Source: Allobosea sp.
Lineage (GTDB): Bacteria; Pseudomonadota; Alphaproteobacteria; Rhizobiales; Beijerinckiaceae
Length of the DNA stretch: 64,000 nucleotides
Direction: 5' to 3'
Assembly: GCF_017308075.1 (NCBI RefSeq)
Contig: NZ_JAFKFX010000027.1
Location: 62,001-126,000, forward strand
In this document: piece by piece, positions 33,878-44,416 of the stretch
Layout: each line of letters begins with the position of its first letter
How positions within the stretch are numbered: the stretch's first letter is position 1
Made by a program: the position numbers and the translations under genes
Notes under the pieces: generated by a model
Databases searched by the model: none
Seen by the model: only the letters and a program-made list of their open reading frames with translations
Told to the model about the DNA's origin: nothing

Positions 33878-34153
33878 TCAGCGCAGGACGGTGTCGCCCG
33901 ACAGGCGGGCTTCCTGCTGCGACGTCGGAACCACGCGATGGGCGAGGTCACGGCGCGTCTCGGCCGGGTTCACGGCGGCGAGCTGGATGTCCGAGGGGAT
34001 GCCGCGCTGGATCTTGGCCTCGGCGACCGCCTGCGAGCTCTCGCCGACACCGTTCTGAAGCGCGGCGCCGGTGGTCAGCGCGGTCACAACCAGCGCCATG
34101 GCGCCGAAGAAGGTGGCAGCGCGCTTGAGAGGGGCAAGGCTGGCGGTCGTCAT
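33878..34153 (-). CDS. Small membrane or exported orphan protein, EcfG-controlled
   Basis: Protein of 91 residues: basic start MTTASLAPLKRA, one hydrophobic segment (TFFGAMALVVTALTTGAAL), then a polar tail with a PSDIQLAAVNPAETRRDLAHR stretch. It could be a signal-anchored periplasmic protein. No family recognised. Support: GGGAG ribosome site seven bases upstream of ATG 34153, an upstream EcfG promoter, and a strong terminator downstream, making a complete single-gene transcription unit. Confidence 0.68.
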   Translation of the reverse strand: MTTASLAPLKRAATFFGAMALVVTALTTGAALQNGVGESSQAVAEAKIQRGIPSDIQLAAVNPAETRRDLAHRVVPTSQQEARLSGDTVLR

Positions 34154-34202
34154 CTTCGCTCTCCCGATTCGCATGGACCGCTCGCGGCGGCTTCGGTCTG
34201 TC

Positions 34203-34227
34203 AACCAGTTCGGGAGGGTTTTGTTCC
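34203..34227 (-). promoter_or_regulatory. Predicted sigma-EcfG promoter of the 91-residue orphan
   Basis: Minus strand GGAAC (34227-34223), 16-bp spacer, GGTT (34206-34203), 50 bases before the start. The C before GTT is G here, slightly off consensus. Confidence 0.6.
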
Positions 34228-34261
34228 AGGAAGAAGCGGAATCGCGCCCGCTTCAAATTTT

Positions 34262-36070
34262 TCAAGAGGTGCGGTCATTGGCGGCGATGCGCCCGCGGAA
34301 AAGGCGCCAGAGCGATTTTCCGAGGCGCTTCGAGGTCAGCTGCGCACCGGCCTGGCGCTTCTCCAGGGTGATCTTGCGGTCGTGGAAGTCCTCGAGGCCC
34401 GGCCTGTGGCCGACGCTGATGACGGTGGCCTCAGCGAGCTCCTCGTCGAGGAGGCCGAGCAACGAATTCTGGCTGTCCTCGTCGAGAGCGGACGTCGCCT
34501 CGTCCATGATGATGATGTCGGGCTTCTGGATCAGCAGACGCGCGAAGGCGACGCGCTGACGCTCGCCACCGGAAAGCGTCTGGTCCCAGCGCTCCTCCTC
34601 GTCGAGCCGCTTGGCGAGATAGGACAGGCCGCAGCGCTTCAAGGCGGCGACGACGACTTCGTCCGAGACCCTGCCCTCGGCCTCGGGATAGAGCAGCACG
34701 TCGCGCAAGGTGCCCATCGGCAGATAGGGCTTCTGCGGCACGAAGGCGAGGCGCTTGCCACGCGGCAGACCAATCGAGCCGGAACCCCAGGGCCAGAGCC
34801 CGGCGAGTGCCCGGATCAGCGTGCTCTTCCCCGAGCCGCTCTCGCCGGTGATCAGCACCTTCTCGCCGGGTTCGACCACCCCTGAGGTATCGGCGATGAC
34901 GATGCGGCCATTGCTATGGGCGATCGAGAGGTTGTCGATATGGATGGCGCCGTCGGCGCTCTCGCCGAGCGTGATCTGCGTTTCGCCCTCCATGATCGTG
35001 CCGACATCCAGCGCCTCGAGCGCTTCAGCCAGTTCGTCGACGCGGGTGACGGAGGCGAACCATTCGGCGAGGCGGACGAAATTGTCGACGAACCAGATCA
35101 GCGCCGCCTGCACCGCGCTGAAGGCGGCCACAACCTGCATCACGGCGCCCAGCGTGATTTCGCCCGAGAGATATTTCGGCGCGATGAGGAGCAGCGGCAC
35201 GATCGGGAAGAGCGCGCCATTGGTGTTGAGCACGATCGCGATGACGCCCTGCTGGCGGATGACGTTGAGCCAGGCGGCGACGACGCGGCCATAATTCTCG
35301 CCGACGGAGTCGCGCTCGTCGGCATCGCCCTTGATCAGGGCTATGCTCTCGGCATTCTCGCGCAGACGCGTCATCTCGGCCCGGAACTGCGCCTCCGCCT
35401 CGTTCTTGGCGGCGATGCGCGGGACCAGCGGCCGGCCGGCGAAATAGGCGGCGAGCGAGGCGATCACCGCATAGAGCACCGCCGCGAGCGCCATGTAGCT
35501 GGGGATTACGATCTCCGTGCCACCCAGGCTGAAGCGCGCCGAACCGGCGACCTGCCAGAGGATCGCCGCGAAGGTCGCGGCCGTCACCGCCGCGCTGATC
35601 AGCCCGATTGCGAACTCGACCAGGGGCTCGATGGCGAGCCTGACATCATCGGCGATGCGGTATTCGGGAACCGACTGCTCGCGCGTGATGAACTGCAGCC
35701 GGTAATAGCGCTGATCGGCAATCCACCAGCCGGCGATGTGACGGGTGAGCCATTCGCGCCAGCGTACCTGCAGGAGCATGCGGCCGACCACCAGGCAGGA
35801 CAGGCTCAGGGCCGAGCCGAGGATGAGCAGCGGCAGCCAGGAGACCGCATACCAGACGCCGGCGAGATCGCGCTTTTCGAGCGCGTCGAAGAACAGCCGG
35901 TTCCAGCCGTTGACGCCGACCGCGGCTCCGAGCTGGGCCGCGACGAAGAACAGGACCAGTAGGGTCAGGGTCCAGGCGCGCAGGCGGCTCTCGCCCGTCC
36001 AGAACCGCAACGCGACGCGGAAGAACTGCCGCATGCGCGAACGCCGCGTCACGGTGGAGGTGTCGTTCAT
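34262..36070 (-). CDS. ABC transporter, fused permease-ATPase (ABC_membrane_2 / YddA-BclA type)
   Basis: Half-transporter of 602 residues: six-helix membrane domain (about 30-340) of the SbmA/BacA-like ABC_membrane_2 class, then an ATPase domain with Walker A ITGESGSGKSTLIRAL, signature LSGGERQRVAFARL, Walker B DIIIMDEATSALDED and switch His in ISVGHRPGL. Probably a homodimeric exporter or peptide/vitamin transporter at the inner membrane. Relatives include YddA and the rhizobial BclA involved in antimicrobial peptide tolerance. The substrate is not shown by sequence. Divergent from a Crp/Fnr regulator (184-bp gap). Confidence 0.9.
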   Translation of the reverse strand: MNDTSTVTRRSRMRQFFRVALRFWTGESRLRAWTLTLLVLFFVAAQLGAAVGVNGWNRLFFDALEKRDLAGVWYAVSWLPLLILGSALSLSCLVVGRMLLQVRWREWLTRHIAGWWIADQRYYRLQFITREQSVPEYRIADDVRLAIEPLVEFAIGLISAAVTAATFAAILWQVAGSARFSLGGTEIVIPSYMALAAVLYAVIASLAAYFAGRPLVPRIAAKNEAEAQFRAEMTRLRENAESIALIKGDADERDSVGENYGRVVAAWLNVIRQQGVIAIVLNTNGALFPIVPLLLIAPKYLSGEITLGAVMQVVAAFSAVQAALIWFVDNFVRLAEWFASVTRVDELAEALEALDVGTIMEGETQITLGESADGAIHIDNLSIAHSNGRIVIADTSGVVEPGEKVLITGESGSGKSTLIRALAGLWPWGSGSIGLPRGKRLAFVPQKPYLPMGTLRDVLLYPEAEGRVSDEVVVAALKRCGLSYLAKRLDEEERWDQTLSGGERQRVAFARLLIQKPDIIIMDEATSALDEDSQNSLLGLLDEELAEATVISVGHRPGLEDFHDRKITLEKRQAGAQLTSKRLGKSLWRLFRGRIAANDRTS

Positions 36071-36254
36071 GCGGCCGGGCTCCAGATCGCCGCCAGCCCC
36101 CCCTACGACATTGCTAAGAGATGGCTTTCGCGGCAGAGAGGAAAACGCGAAGCCAGAGCGAGAGTTCCGGTCGCAGGCCGACGATATTGCGATGCACAAG
36201 CGCGATCGGCCACTTCGGCGAGATCGCAGACTGGAAGGCAGGGAAGCGAACCGC

Positions 36255-37016
36255 ATGGTCATGGTCTCGACGACCAATCGAAACCGGACGGGCGTGCCCT
36301 GTCTCGCCTGCCCCTTGCGCCTCAAGCCCGCCTTCAAGGACAAGCCGGACGAGGAGGTCCGCTTCATCCAGACGATGAAGCTCGACCATCGCCAGTTGCC
36401 GGCCGGAACCGATATCATCCATCCCGGCCAGGAGGATGCCGAGCTCTACACGCTCTTCTCGGGCTGGGCCTTCCGCTATAAGTCGCTGCCGGACGGCCGC
36501 CGCCAGATCCTCAACTTCCTCTTGCCGGGCGATCTCGTCGGCCTGCAGGCCTCGCTCCTCAGCGCCGCGCAGCACGGCATCGAGTCGCTGACCGAGGTCG
36601 AGCTCTGCGTCTTCCCGCGCCGGCGCACCTATGAGCTGTTCGCCCGCATGCCCGCGCTCGCCTATGAGCTCGCCTGGCTCGGCTCGCGCGAGGAATCGCT
36701 GATCGACGAGAACCTGACCTCGGTCGGCCAGCGCAACGCCCAGGAGCGGATCGCCGCCTTGCTGATCTCGCTCTATCGCCGGGCCGATGCTCTCGGCCTC
36801 GTCAGCGAGGACAGTTTCGCCTTCCCGCTGACCCAGCAGCATCTCGCCGATGCGCTCGGCCTGTCGCTGGTCCACACCAGCAAGACCTGGTCGCGGCTGC
36901 GCCGGGCCGGGCTGTTCAGCCTTTCGGGAGGGCGCCTGAAGCTCCTCAACCCACGCCTGACCGAGCGTATCGCCCTGCTTTTCGAGAGCGAGCGCCGGCC
37001 GCGACCGCTGATCTGA
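36255..37016 (+). CDS. Crp/Fnr-family transcriptional regulator
   Basis: Protein of 253 residues: cyclic-nucleotide-binding-like domain (about 45-150, ILNFLLPGDLVGLQASLLS) and a C-terminal HTH_Crp domain (PLTQQHLADALGLSLVHTSKTWSRLRR). Two N-terminal cysteines (CLACPLR) are present, but there is no four-cysteine Fnr iron-sulfur set, so an oxygen-sensing cluster is doubtful. Such regulators are numerous in Hyphomicrobiales and often control oxygen- or stress-related genes. Two in-frame ATGs (36255, 36261). Divergent from the ABC transporter. Confidence 0.9.
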   Translation: MVMVSTTNRNRTGVPCLACPLRLKPAFKDKPDEEVRFIQTMKLDHRQLPAGTDIIHPGQEDAELYTLFSGWAFRYKSLPDGRRQILNFLLPGDLVGLQASLLSAAQHGIESLTEVELCVFPRRRTYELFARMPALAYELAWLGSREESLIDENLTSVGQRNAQERIAALLISLYRRADALGLVSEDSFAFPLTQQHLADALGLSLVHTSKTWSRLRRAGLFSLSGGRLKLLNPRLTERIALLFESERRPRPLI

Positions 37017-37137
37017 CGCGGCCGTCGGAAAAACCGCTGGATTCGTCGGACGCTTGACCCCATATGACAGCGGCGTAACGTCACAGCACTGTCGCGATCC
37101 CGGACGACCGGGGCCGCGACGCGCGCTCAGAGGTCCT

Positions 37138-37950
37138 ATGGTCCACCCCGCTCCCGGCTCGCGGCCGCGCAACGCTTCTCTTGCCACGCGGCTCGGTCAG
37201 TCCTCGGTCGCAGCCCGGCTCGAGGACGAGATGCGCCTGACTGCCGCCGAACTGGCCGACAGCGTCGCCCAGGCCAGGCTGCGCGTGGCCGCGGCCCGCT
37301 ACAAGGTCGAGGACGAGGTCCGCAACACCGCCGGCAAGCTGAAGACCCGCGTCCGCAAGGCTGCCGACGAAGCGCGCGCCAAGTTCGGCGACGATGCCCG
37401 CTTCCTGAAGTCCTGGATCGATTCGCCCGGCCGGACCGGCGCCGTCGCACCCTCGAGCCCCTTCCTCGCCAAGCGCATGGCTTCCTATGTCGACCCGCAG
37501 GTCGAAGGGCCGGTGGTCGAGATCGGCCCCGGCACCGGGCCGGTCACCGAGGCGCTGATCGCCCGCGGCATCGACGAATCCCGCCTGGTTCTGGTCGAGT
37601 TTGCTCCCGAATTCTGCGAGCTGCTGCGCAAGCGCTTCCCACGCGCCACCATCGTCGAGGGCGACGCCTATGCGCTGTCGACGACGCTGCAGGGCCATCT
37701 CGGCGAGAAGGCGAGCGCAGTGGTCTCCAGCCTGCCGCTGTTCAACCGTCCGCCGGTGGAACGCTCGGCGCTGGTCAACGACGCCTTCGACAATGTGCTC
37801 CAGCCCGGCGCGCCCTTCATCCAGTTCACCTATGCGATGGTCTCACCGATCACCCGCAAGGGCTCCGGGCTGAAGTCCCAGGTTTCCGACTGGGTGCTGC
37901 GCAACATTCCGCCGGCGCGCGTCTGGGTCTATCGCCGCGCCAAGCCCTGA
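37138..37950 (+). CDS. PmtA-like phosphatidylethanolamine N-methyltransferase with N-terminal helical extension
   Basis: Protein of 270 residues. The C-terminal about 185 residues match PmtA-type SAM methyltransferases that make phosphatidylcholine: DDARFLKSWIDSP, GPVVEIGPGTGPVTEALIARG (SAM site), VVSSLPLFNRP, APFIQFTYAMVSPI and the end IPPARVWVYRRAKP. The first about 85 residues form a charged, probably coiled helix absent from classic 200-residue PmtA. Internal ATGs exist (such as MRLTAAEL at 37228), so the true start is uncertain. Monocistronic by appearance. Confidence 0.83.
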   Translation: MVHPAPGSRPRNASLATRLGQSSVAARLEDEMRLTAAELADSVAQARLRVAAARYKVEDEVRNTAGKLKTRVRKAADEARAKFGDDARFLKSWIDSPGRTGAVAPSSPFLAKRMASYVDPQVEGPVVEIGPGTGPVTEALIARGIDESRLVLVEFAPEFCELLRKRFPRATIVEGDAYALSTTLQGHLGEKASAVVSSLPLFNRPPVERSALVNDAFDNVLQPGAPFIQFTYAMVSPITRKGSGLKSQVSDWVLRNIPPARVWVYRRAKP

Positions 37951-38054
37951 TGTTTGACGGGCCCTGAGTCTTCCTTCCTTCGCATCGCGAGGGCAAGCTG
38001 ACGGCAAACGCGCCGCTCAGCGCGCCTGCCCTTTCGCCTCTGCCGGAGCCCATC

Positions 38055-38615
38055 ATGCCAAGAATCCTCGTCTTCGCCGGTTCCTGGCGGCCGGGCTCGA
38101 TGAACACGCGGCTCGCGACCCTGGTGGCCAAGAAGCTCGCCGCGGCCGGCGCCGAGGTGACGCAGATCTCGCTCGGCGATTATCCCCTGCCGCTGATCGA
38201 CGCCCGTGCCTTCGACAACGACCCGCCGGCCGAGGCGAAAGCGCTCGCCGCGCTGGTCGAGGCGCATGACGGACTCTTCATCGTCAGCCCGGAATACAAT
38301 GCCGGCTACCCACCGGCGCTGAAGAACGCGCTCGACTGGATCAGCATCGTCCGCTCGGGCGGGCCGGGCCTGCGCGGCAAGGTCGTGGCGCTGGGCGGCG
38401 CCTCCGCCGGGTCGCTCGGGACCTATCGCTGCCTGACTCAGCTGCGCACCGTGCTCGAACTCGGCTTCGGCGCGCTGCTCGTGCCGGAAATGCTCGCCGT
38501 CGCCGGCGCCGACAAGGCCTATGGCGAGGATGGCGAGCTCAGCGACCGTCGTACCGCCGGCTTCCTCGACAAGGTCATCGCACGGCTGATCAAGGTCGCC
38601 GCGATGCATCCCTGA
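38055..38615 (+). CDS. NADPH-dependent FMN reductase (flavodoxin-fold)
   Basis: Protein of 186 residues with the FMN_red fold: phosphate loop AGSWRPGSMNTRLA, and the family motif SPEYNAGYPPALKNALDWIS, typical of SsuE/ChrR/azoreductase-like quinone or FMN reductases. It probably reduces quinones or flavin with NAD(P)H. The exact substrate is unknown. ATG at 38055; the gap from PmtA (104 bp) shows no strong promoter. Confidence 0.9.
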   Translation: MPRILVFAGSWRPGSMNTRLATLVAKKLAAAGAEVTQISLGDYPLPLIDARAFDNDPPAEAKALAALVEAHDGLFIVSPEYNAGYPPALKNALDWISIVRSGGPGLRGKVVALGGASAGSLGTYRCLTQLRTVLELGFGALLVPEMLAVAGADKAYGEDGELSDRRTAGFLDKVIARLIKVAAMHP

Positions 38616-38634
38616 CCGACAGGCGGGCGGCGAG

Positions 38635-39150
38635 CTATTCCAGCCGGCACGGTCCGGCGGCCGGCGAAAGCCGCCAGACGCCGTCATCGGGCTTCGCCGG
38701 AATCCGGACCGCCCCGTCGGCGATCTCCTCGGCATCGTAGGGATCGGGATTGGCGGTGATCCCGGCATTGCGGATGTCGAGCGCCCCGTTCGGGCCGCGC
38801 TCGATTCGCCAGCTGCCTGCATCCCATTCCGGCCGGCAGAGCAGGCCCTGCCCGGCAGCCTTGCAAAAGCCGCCGAGCTGATAGTCGAAGCCCTGGTCCG
38901 GCTTCACGCGCTCGCGCAGATTGATGTGGAGCATGACATAGACGCTGCCGCCCTCTCCCGGCTGCCAATTCTCCGCCGCATGCAGCAGGCGGATCCTCGC
39001 GACCTTCTGGCGCGGATGCTTGGCGAGATGGGCCGCATCATAGCTGCGCTCCCAGCAGGCATTCACTTTCGGTGGCAATTCGCGCTCCAGCGGGCGGGCC
39101 TGGACGGCAGGTGCAGCGAGCAGAAGAAGGAAGGCGAAGGCAAGGCGCAT
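38635..39150 (-). CDS. Exported protein of unknown function
   Basis: Hypothetical protein of 171 residues with a signal peptide (MRLAFAFLLLLAAPAVQA, cleavage before RPLE). The mature part has three or four cysteines (NACWERS, GGFCKAAG, LLCRPEWDAG, GPCRLE) that could form disulfides in the periplasm. No family recognised. The ATG at 39150 is chosen because the signal peptide begins there. Divergent from recQ. Confidence 0.75.
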   Translation of the reverse strand: MRLAFAFLLLLAAPAVQARPLERELPPKVNACWERSYDAAHLAKHPRQKVARIRLLHAAENWQPGEGGSVYVMLHINLRERVKPDQGFDYQLGGFCKAAGQGLLCRPEWDAGSWRIERGPNGALDIRNAGITANPDPYDAEEIADGAVRIPAKPDDGVWRLSPAAGPCRLE

Positions 39151-39289
39151 GGCTGGCTCTCCCGGCATGGCTCGCAGCGGCCGCCAGCGTCGCGCGCGGC
39201 CGCCCGGCGATCAAGCGGGCTTTGCCGTCGTCGGGGATGATTTCGCGCCACGGCTGGCCTTCCGGCCGCAAATCCGGCACATCCGGGCG

Positions 39290-41128
39290 ATGTCGTCGCC
39301 CAGCGAATCAAAAGCCCGCGCGATCCTGAAGTCGGTCTTCGGCTATGATGATTTCCGCCCTGGACAATGGGAGGTCATCGAAGCCGCTTTGTCCGGCCGC
39401 GACGTCTTCGCGGTGATGCCGACCGGCTCGGGCAAGTCGATGTGCTACCAGCTGCCGGCGCTGGTCGCAGGCGGGCTGACCCTGGTCGTCTCGCCGCTGA
39501 TCGCACTGATGCGCGACCAGGTCGGGCAACTCGTCCGCGCCGGCGTGCCGGCCGCCTCGCTCAACTCGATGAACAGCGAGGAGGAGGCGGCGGCCGCCTG
39601 GGACCGGCTCAATGCCGGCGAACTGCGCCTGCTCTTCGTCTCGCCGGAACGCCTCGCCGGAGAGGGGCTGGTCGGGCGCCTGCGCCGGCTCGGCGTGACC
39701 CGGCTCGCCATCGACGAGGCGCATTGCGTCTCGCAATGGGGCCACGACTTCCGGCCGGAGTACCGTCTGCTCTCCAAGGTCCGCGAGGCGCTCGGCAATG
39801 TCCCGGTAACGGCCCTGACCGCCACGGCAGACCGCCAGACCCAGGCCGACATCGCCCAGCAGCTCTTCCCGCAGCCGCCGCATATGGTGGTGCACTCCTT
39901 CGACCGGCCGAACCTCAAGCTCGCCTTCGCGCCGAAGGACCAGCCGCGCCGGCAGATCGCCGATTTCCTCAAGGTTCATCGCGGCGGCTCGGGCATCGTC
40001 TACTGCTCATCGCGCGGCCGCACCGAGCGCCTAGCGGAAGGCCTGCGCGAGAAGGGCTACAAGGCCTACGCCTACCATGCCGGGCTGGAACAGGCCGAGC
40101 GCAACCGCAACCAGGACATCTTCCTGCAGGAGGACGGCGTCGTCGTCTGCGCCACCATCGCCTTCGGCATGGGCATCAACAAGCCCGATGTCCGCTTCGT
40201 CGTCCATGCCGACATGCCGGGCTCGATCGAGGGCTATTATCAGGAGATCGGCCGCGCCGGGCGCGACGGCCTGCCAGCCGACACGCTGACCCTCTACGGC
40301 GTCGACGACATGGCGCTGCGCCGCCGCCAGATCGAGGAGAAGGCGATCGACGAGGAGCGCCGCCGGATCGAGCACAAGCGCCTCAACGCCATGATCGATC
40401 TGTGCGAATCGGCGCTCTGCCGGCGCAGCGCGCTGCTCTCCTATTTCGGCGAGGACACCCCGCCCTGCCGCCACGGGAATGCGCCGTTCCGCTGCGACCT
40501 CTGCGGCCCGGAGGCGCCGGAACTCGCCGATGCGACGCTCGATTCGCGAAAACTGCTCTCGGCGGTGGCGCGCTCCGGCCAGCGCTACGGCGCCGGCCAT
40601 CTCGCCGACATCCTGACCGGCACGGCGACCGAGGCGATCCGCCGCCAGAACCATGACGGGCTGAAGACCTTCGGAGTCGGCTCCGACAAGCCGAAGAGCG
40701 CCTGGACGGCGCTGACCCGAAAGCTCTTCGCCGCCGGCGCGCTGGCCGAGGCCAGCACCGAACATGGCGGCTTCTGCCTGACGGAGAAGGGCGAGGACAT
40801 CCTGTTCGGACGCGAGCCGATCGCACTCAGGATCGACCCGCATGCCGAGCGGCGGGCACGGCGCGGCGCGCGCGAGGCGGCCCGGGCCGACGGGCTCGAC
40901 GGCGACACCGCCGCGCTGTTCGAGCATCTGCGCCAGCTGCGCCTGACGCTCGCCCGCGAGGAAGGCGTCGCCGCCTATATCATCTTCACCGACCGGACGC
41001 TGATCGCCATGGCGCGCGAGCGGCCGCTCGGGCTCGAGGAGATGCGCGGCATCGAGGGCGTCGGCGAGCGCAAGCTCAGCCAGTATGGCGAGGCTTTCCT
41101 CGACGCGATCTCGACATTCTCTGGCTAA
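39290..41128 (+). CDS. recQ: RecQ ATP-dependent DNA helicase
   Basis: 3'-5' helicase of 612 residues used in recombination and fork repair. Motif 0 FGYDDFRPGQWEVIEAAL, Walker A MPTGSGKSMCYQLP, motif II AIDEAHCVSQWGHDFRPEY, motif VI GYYQEIGRAGRDG. The zinc-binding cysteines (LCESALCRR, CRHG, CDLCG), winged helix and a C-terminal HRDC domain (EEMRGIEGVGERKLSQYG) are all present. ATG at 39290 gives the family-like start. Confidence 0.96.
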   Translation: MSSPSESKARAILKSVFGYDDFRPGQWEVIEAALSGRDVFAVMPTGSGKSMCYQLPALVAGGLTLVVSPLIALMRDQVGQLVRAGVPAASLNSMNSEEEAAAAWDRLNAGELRLLFVSPERLAGEGLVGRLRRLGVTRLAIDEAHCVSQWGHDFRPEYRLLSKVREALGNVPVTALTATADRQTQADIAQQLFPQPPHMVVHSFDRPNLKLAFAPKDQPRRQIADFLKVHRGGSGIVYCSSRGRTERLAEGLREKGYKAYAYHAGLEQAERNRNQDIFLQEDGVVVCATIAFGMGINKPDVRFVVHADMPGSIEGYYQEIGRAGRDGLPADTLTLYGVDDMALRRRQIEEKAIDEERRRIEHKRLNAMIDLCESALCRRSALLSYFGEDTPPCRHGNAPFRCDLCGPEAPELADATLDSRKLLSAVARSGQRYGAGHLADILTGTATEAIRRQNHDGLKTFGVGSDKPKSAWTALTRKLFAAGALAEASTEHGGFCLTEKGEDILFGREPIALRIDPHAERRARRGAREAARADGLDGDTAALFEHLRQLRLTLAREEGVAAYIIFTDRTLIAMARERPLGLEEMRGIEGVGERKLSQYGEAFLDAISTFSG

Positions 41129-41161
41129 TGCGGCGCTTCCCGCGTACGTACGCACGCGCAC

Positions 41162-43670
<2,509 letters not shown>

Positions 43671-43700
43671 GCCACCGAAAACTGCCCGCCACCTCGCTGG

Positions 43701-43742
43701 ATCGCGCCGCATTCGGACAGCACCGTCCAAATGCGGCGTGAT
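43701..43742. terminator. Hairpin between gyrB and the convergent lrp-like gene
   Basis: Thirteen-bp stem (43701-43713 with 43730-43742, one G-T wobble) extended by GGAC/GTCC inside (43715-43718 with 43725-43728). Likely bidirectional terminator; no long T-run. Confidence 0.6.
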
Positions 43743-43814
43743 CGCTTTCAATAGCGTCGGGCATGCCCGGCGCACAAAACCTCCAGGCTTCGATCAAGGC
43801 ACGAGGTCGCGCGG

Positions 43815-44312
43815 TCACGCCGGATGCGCCAGCGGAACCGTCAGGCCGACCTTCACGCGGTCCATCGCGACGAAGGTGCGGAACTTGCGGACATTGTTGT
43901 TCTCGAAGAACAGGTTGCGCGTCAGCGCTTCGTAAGCGGCCATGCTGGGCACGACGACCACCAGGATAAAATCGGCCTCGCCGGTGACATAGTAGCATTG
44001 CTGCACCGCTTCTGCGGCCGTGAATTCGCGCTTAGCCGCGTCGATATCCTGAGCCGTCTCGCTGACGAGCTCGACTTCCACGAAGAGCGTTATCGCCTGG
44101 CCGACAGCCGCCGGTTCGATGACCGCGACATTCGCCCGGATCACACCGGCCTGCTCCAGCCGCTTGATCCGGCGCTGGACGGCCGGAGCCGACAGGTTGA
44201 CCGCCTCCCCGATCACCCGTTGCGGCGTCGTGTTGTCGCGCTGCAGGATGCGCAGGATGGCGATGTCGAAGCTGTCGAGGGTCAGCGAGGCGGACGATAC
44301 GAGCCTGGTCAA
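43815..44312 (-). CDS. Lrp/AsnC-family transcriptional regulator
   Basis: Amino-acid responsive regulator of 165 residues. N-terminal helix-turn-helix (DSFDIAILRILQRDN, AVNLSAPAVQRRIKRLEQAGVI) and a C-terminal RAM/ACT-like domain (CYYVTGEADFILVVVVPSM). Starts with TTG at 44312 with GGAG six bases upstream. Divergent from the diaminopropionate ammonia-lyase gene, which it probably controls in response to the amino acid, the usual arrangement for Lrp-type local regulators. Confidence 0.9.
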   Translation of the reverse strand: MTRLVSSASLTLDSFDIAILRILQRDNTTPQRVIGEAVNLSAPAVQRRIKRLEQAGVIRANVAVIEPAAVGQAITLFVEVELVSETAQDIDAAKREFTAAEAVQQCYYVTGEADFILVVVVPSMAAYEALTRNLFFENNNVRKFRTFVAMDRVKVGLTVPLAHPA

Positions 44313-44416
44313 TCGGCGCTCCGATGAAACAAACTTGCATTTGAAGCGCGCGATTGCAGCGCTCCTTGCGCGCCCGATTTAATATCTTTGCGCCGTCATC
44401 AAAGGCAAGGACGGCG

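Noticed and set aside
41142-41153. GCGTACGTACGC palindrome before gyrB as a supercoiling-sensitive operator
   Set aside because: Twelve-bp palindromes arise by chance in GC-rich DNA and nothing else supports a function.
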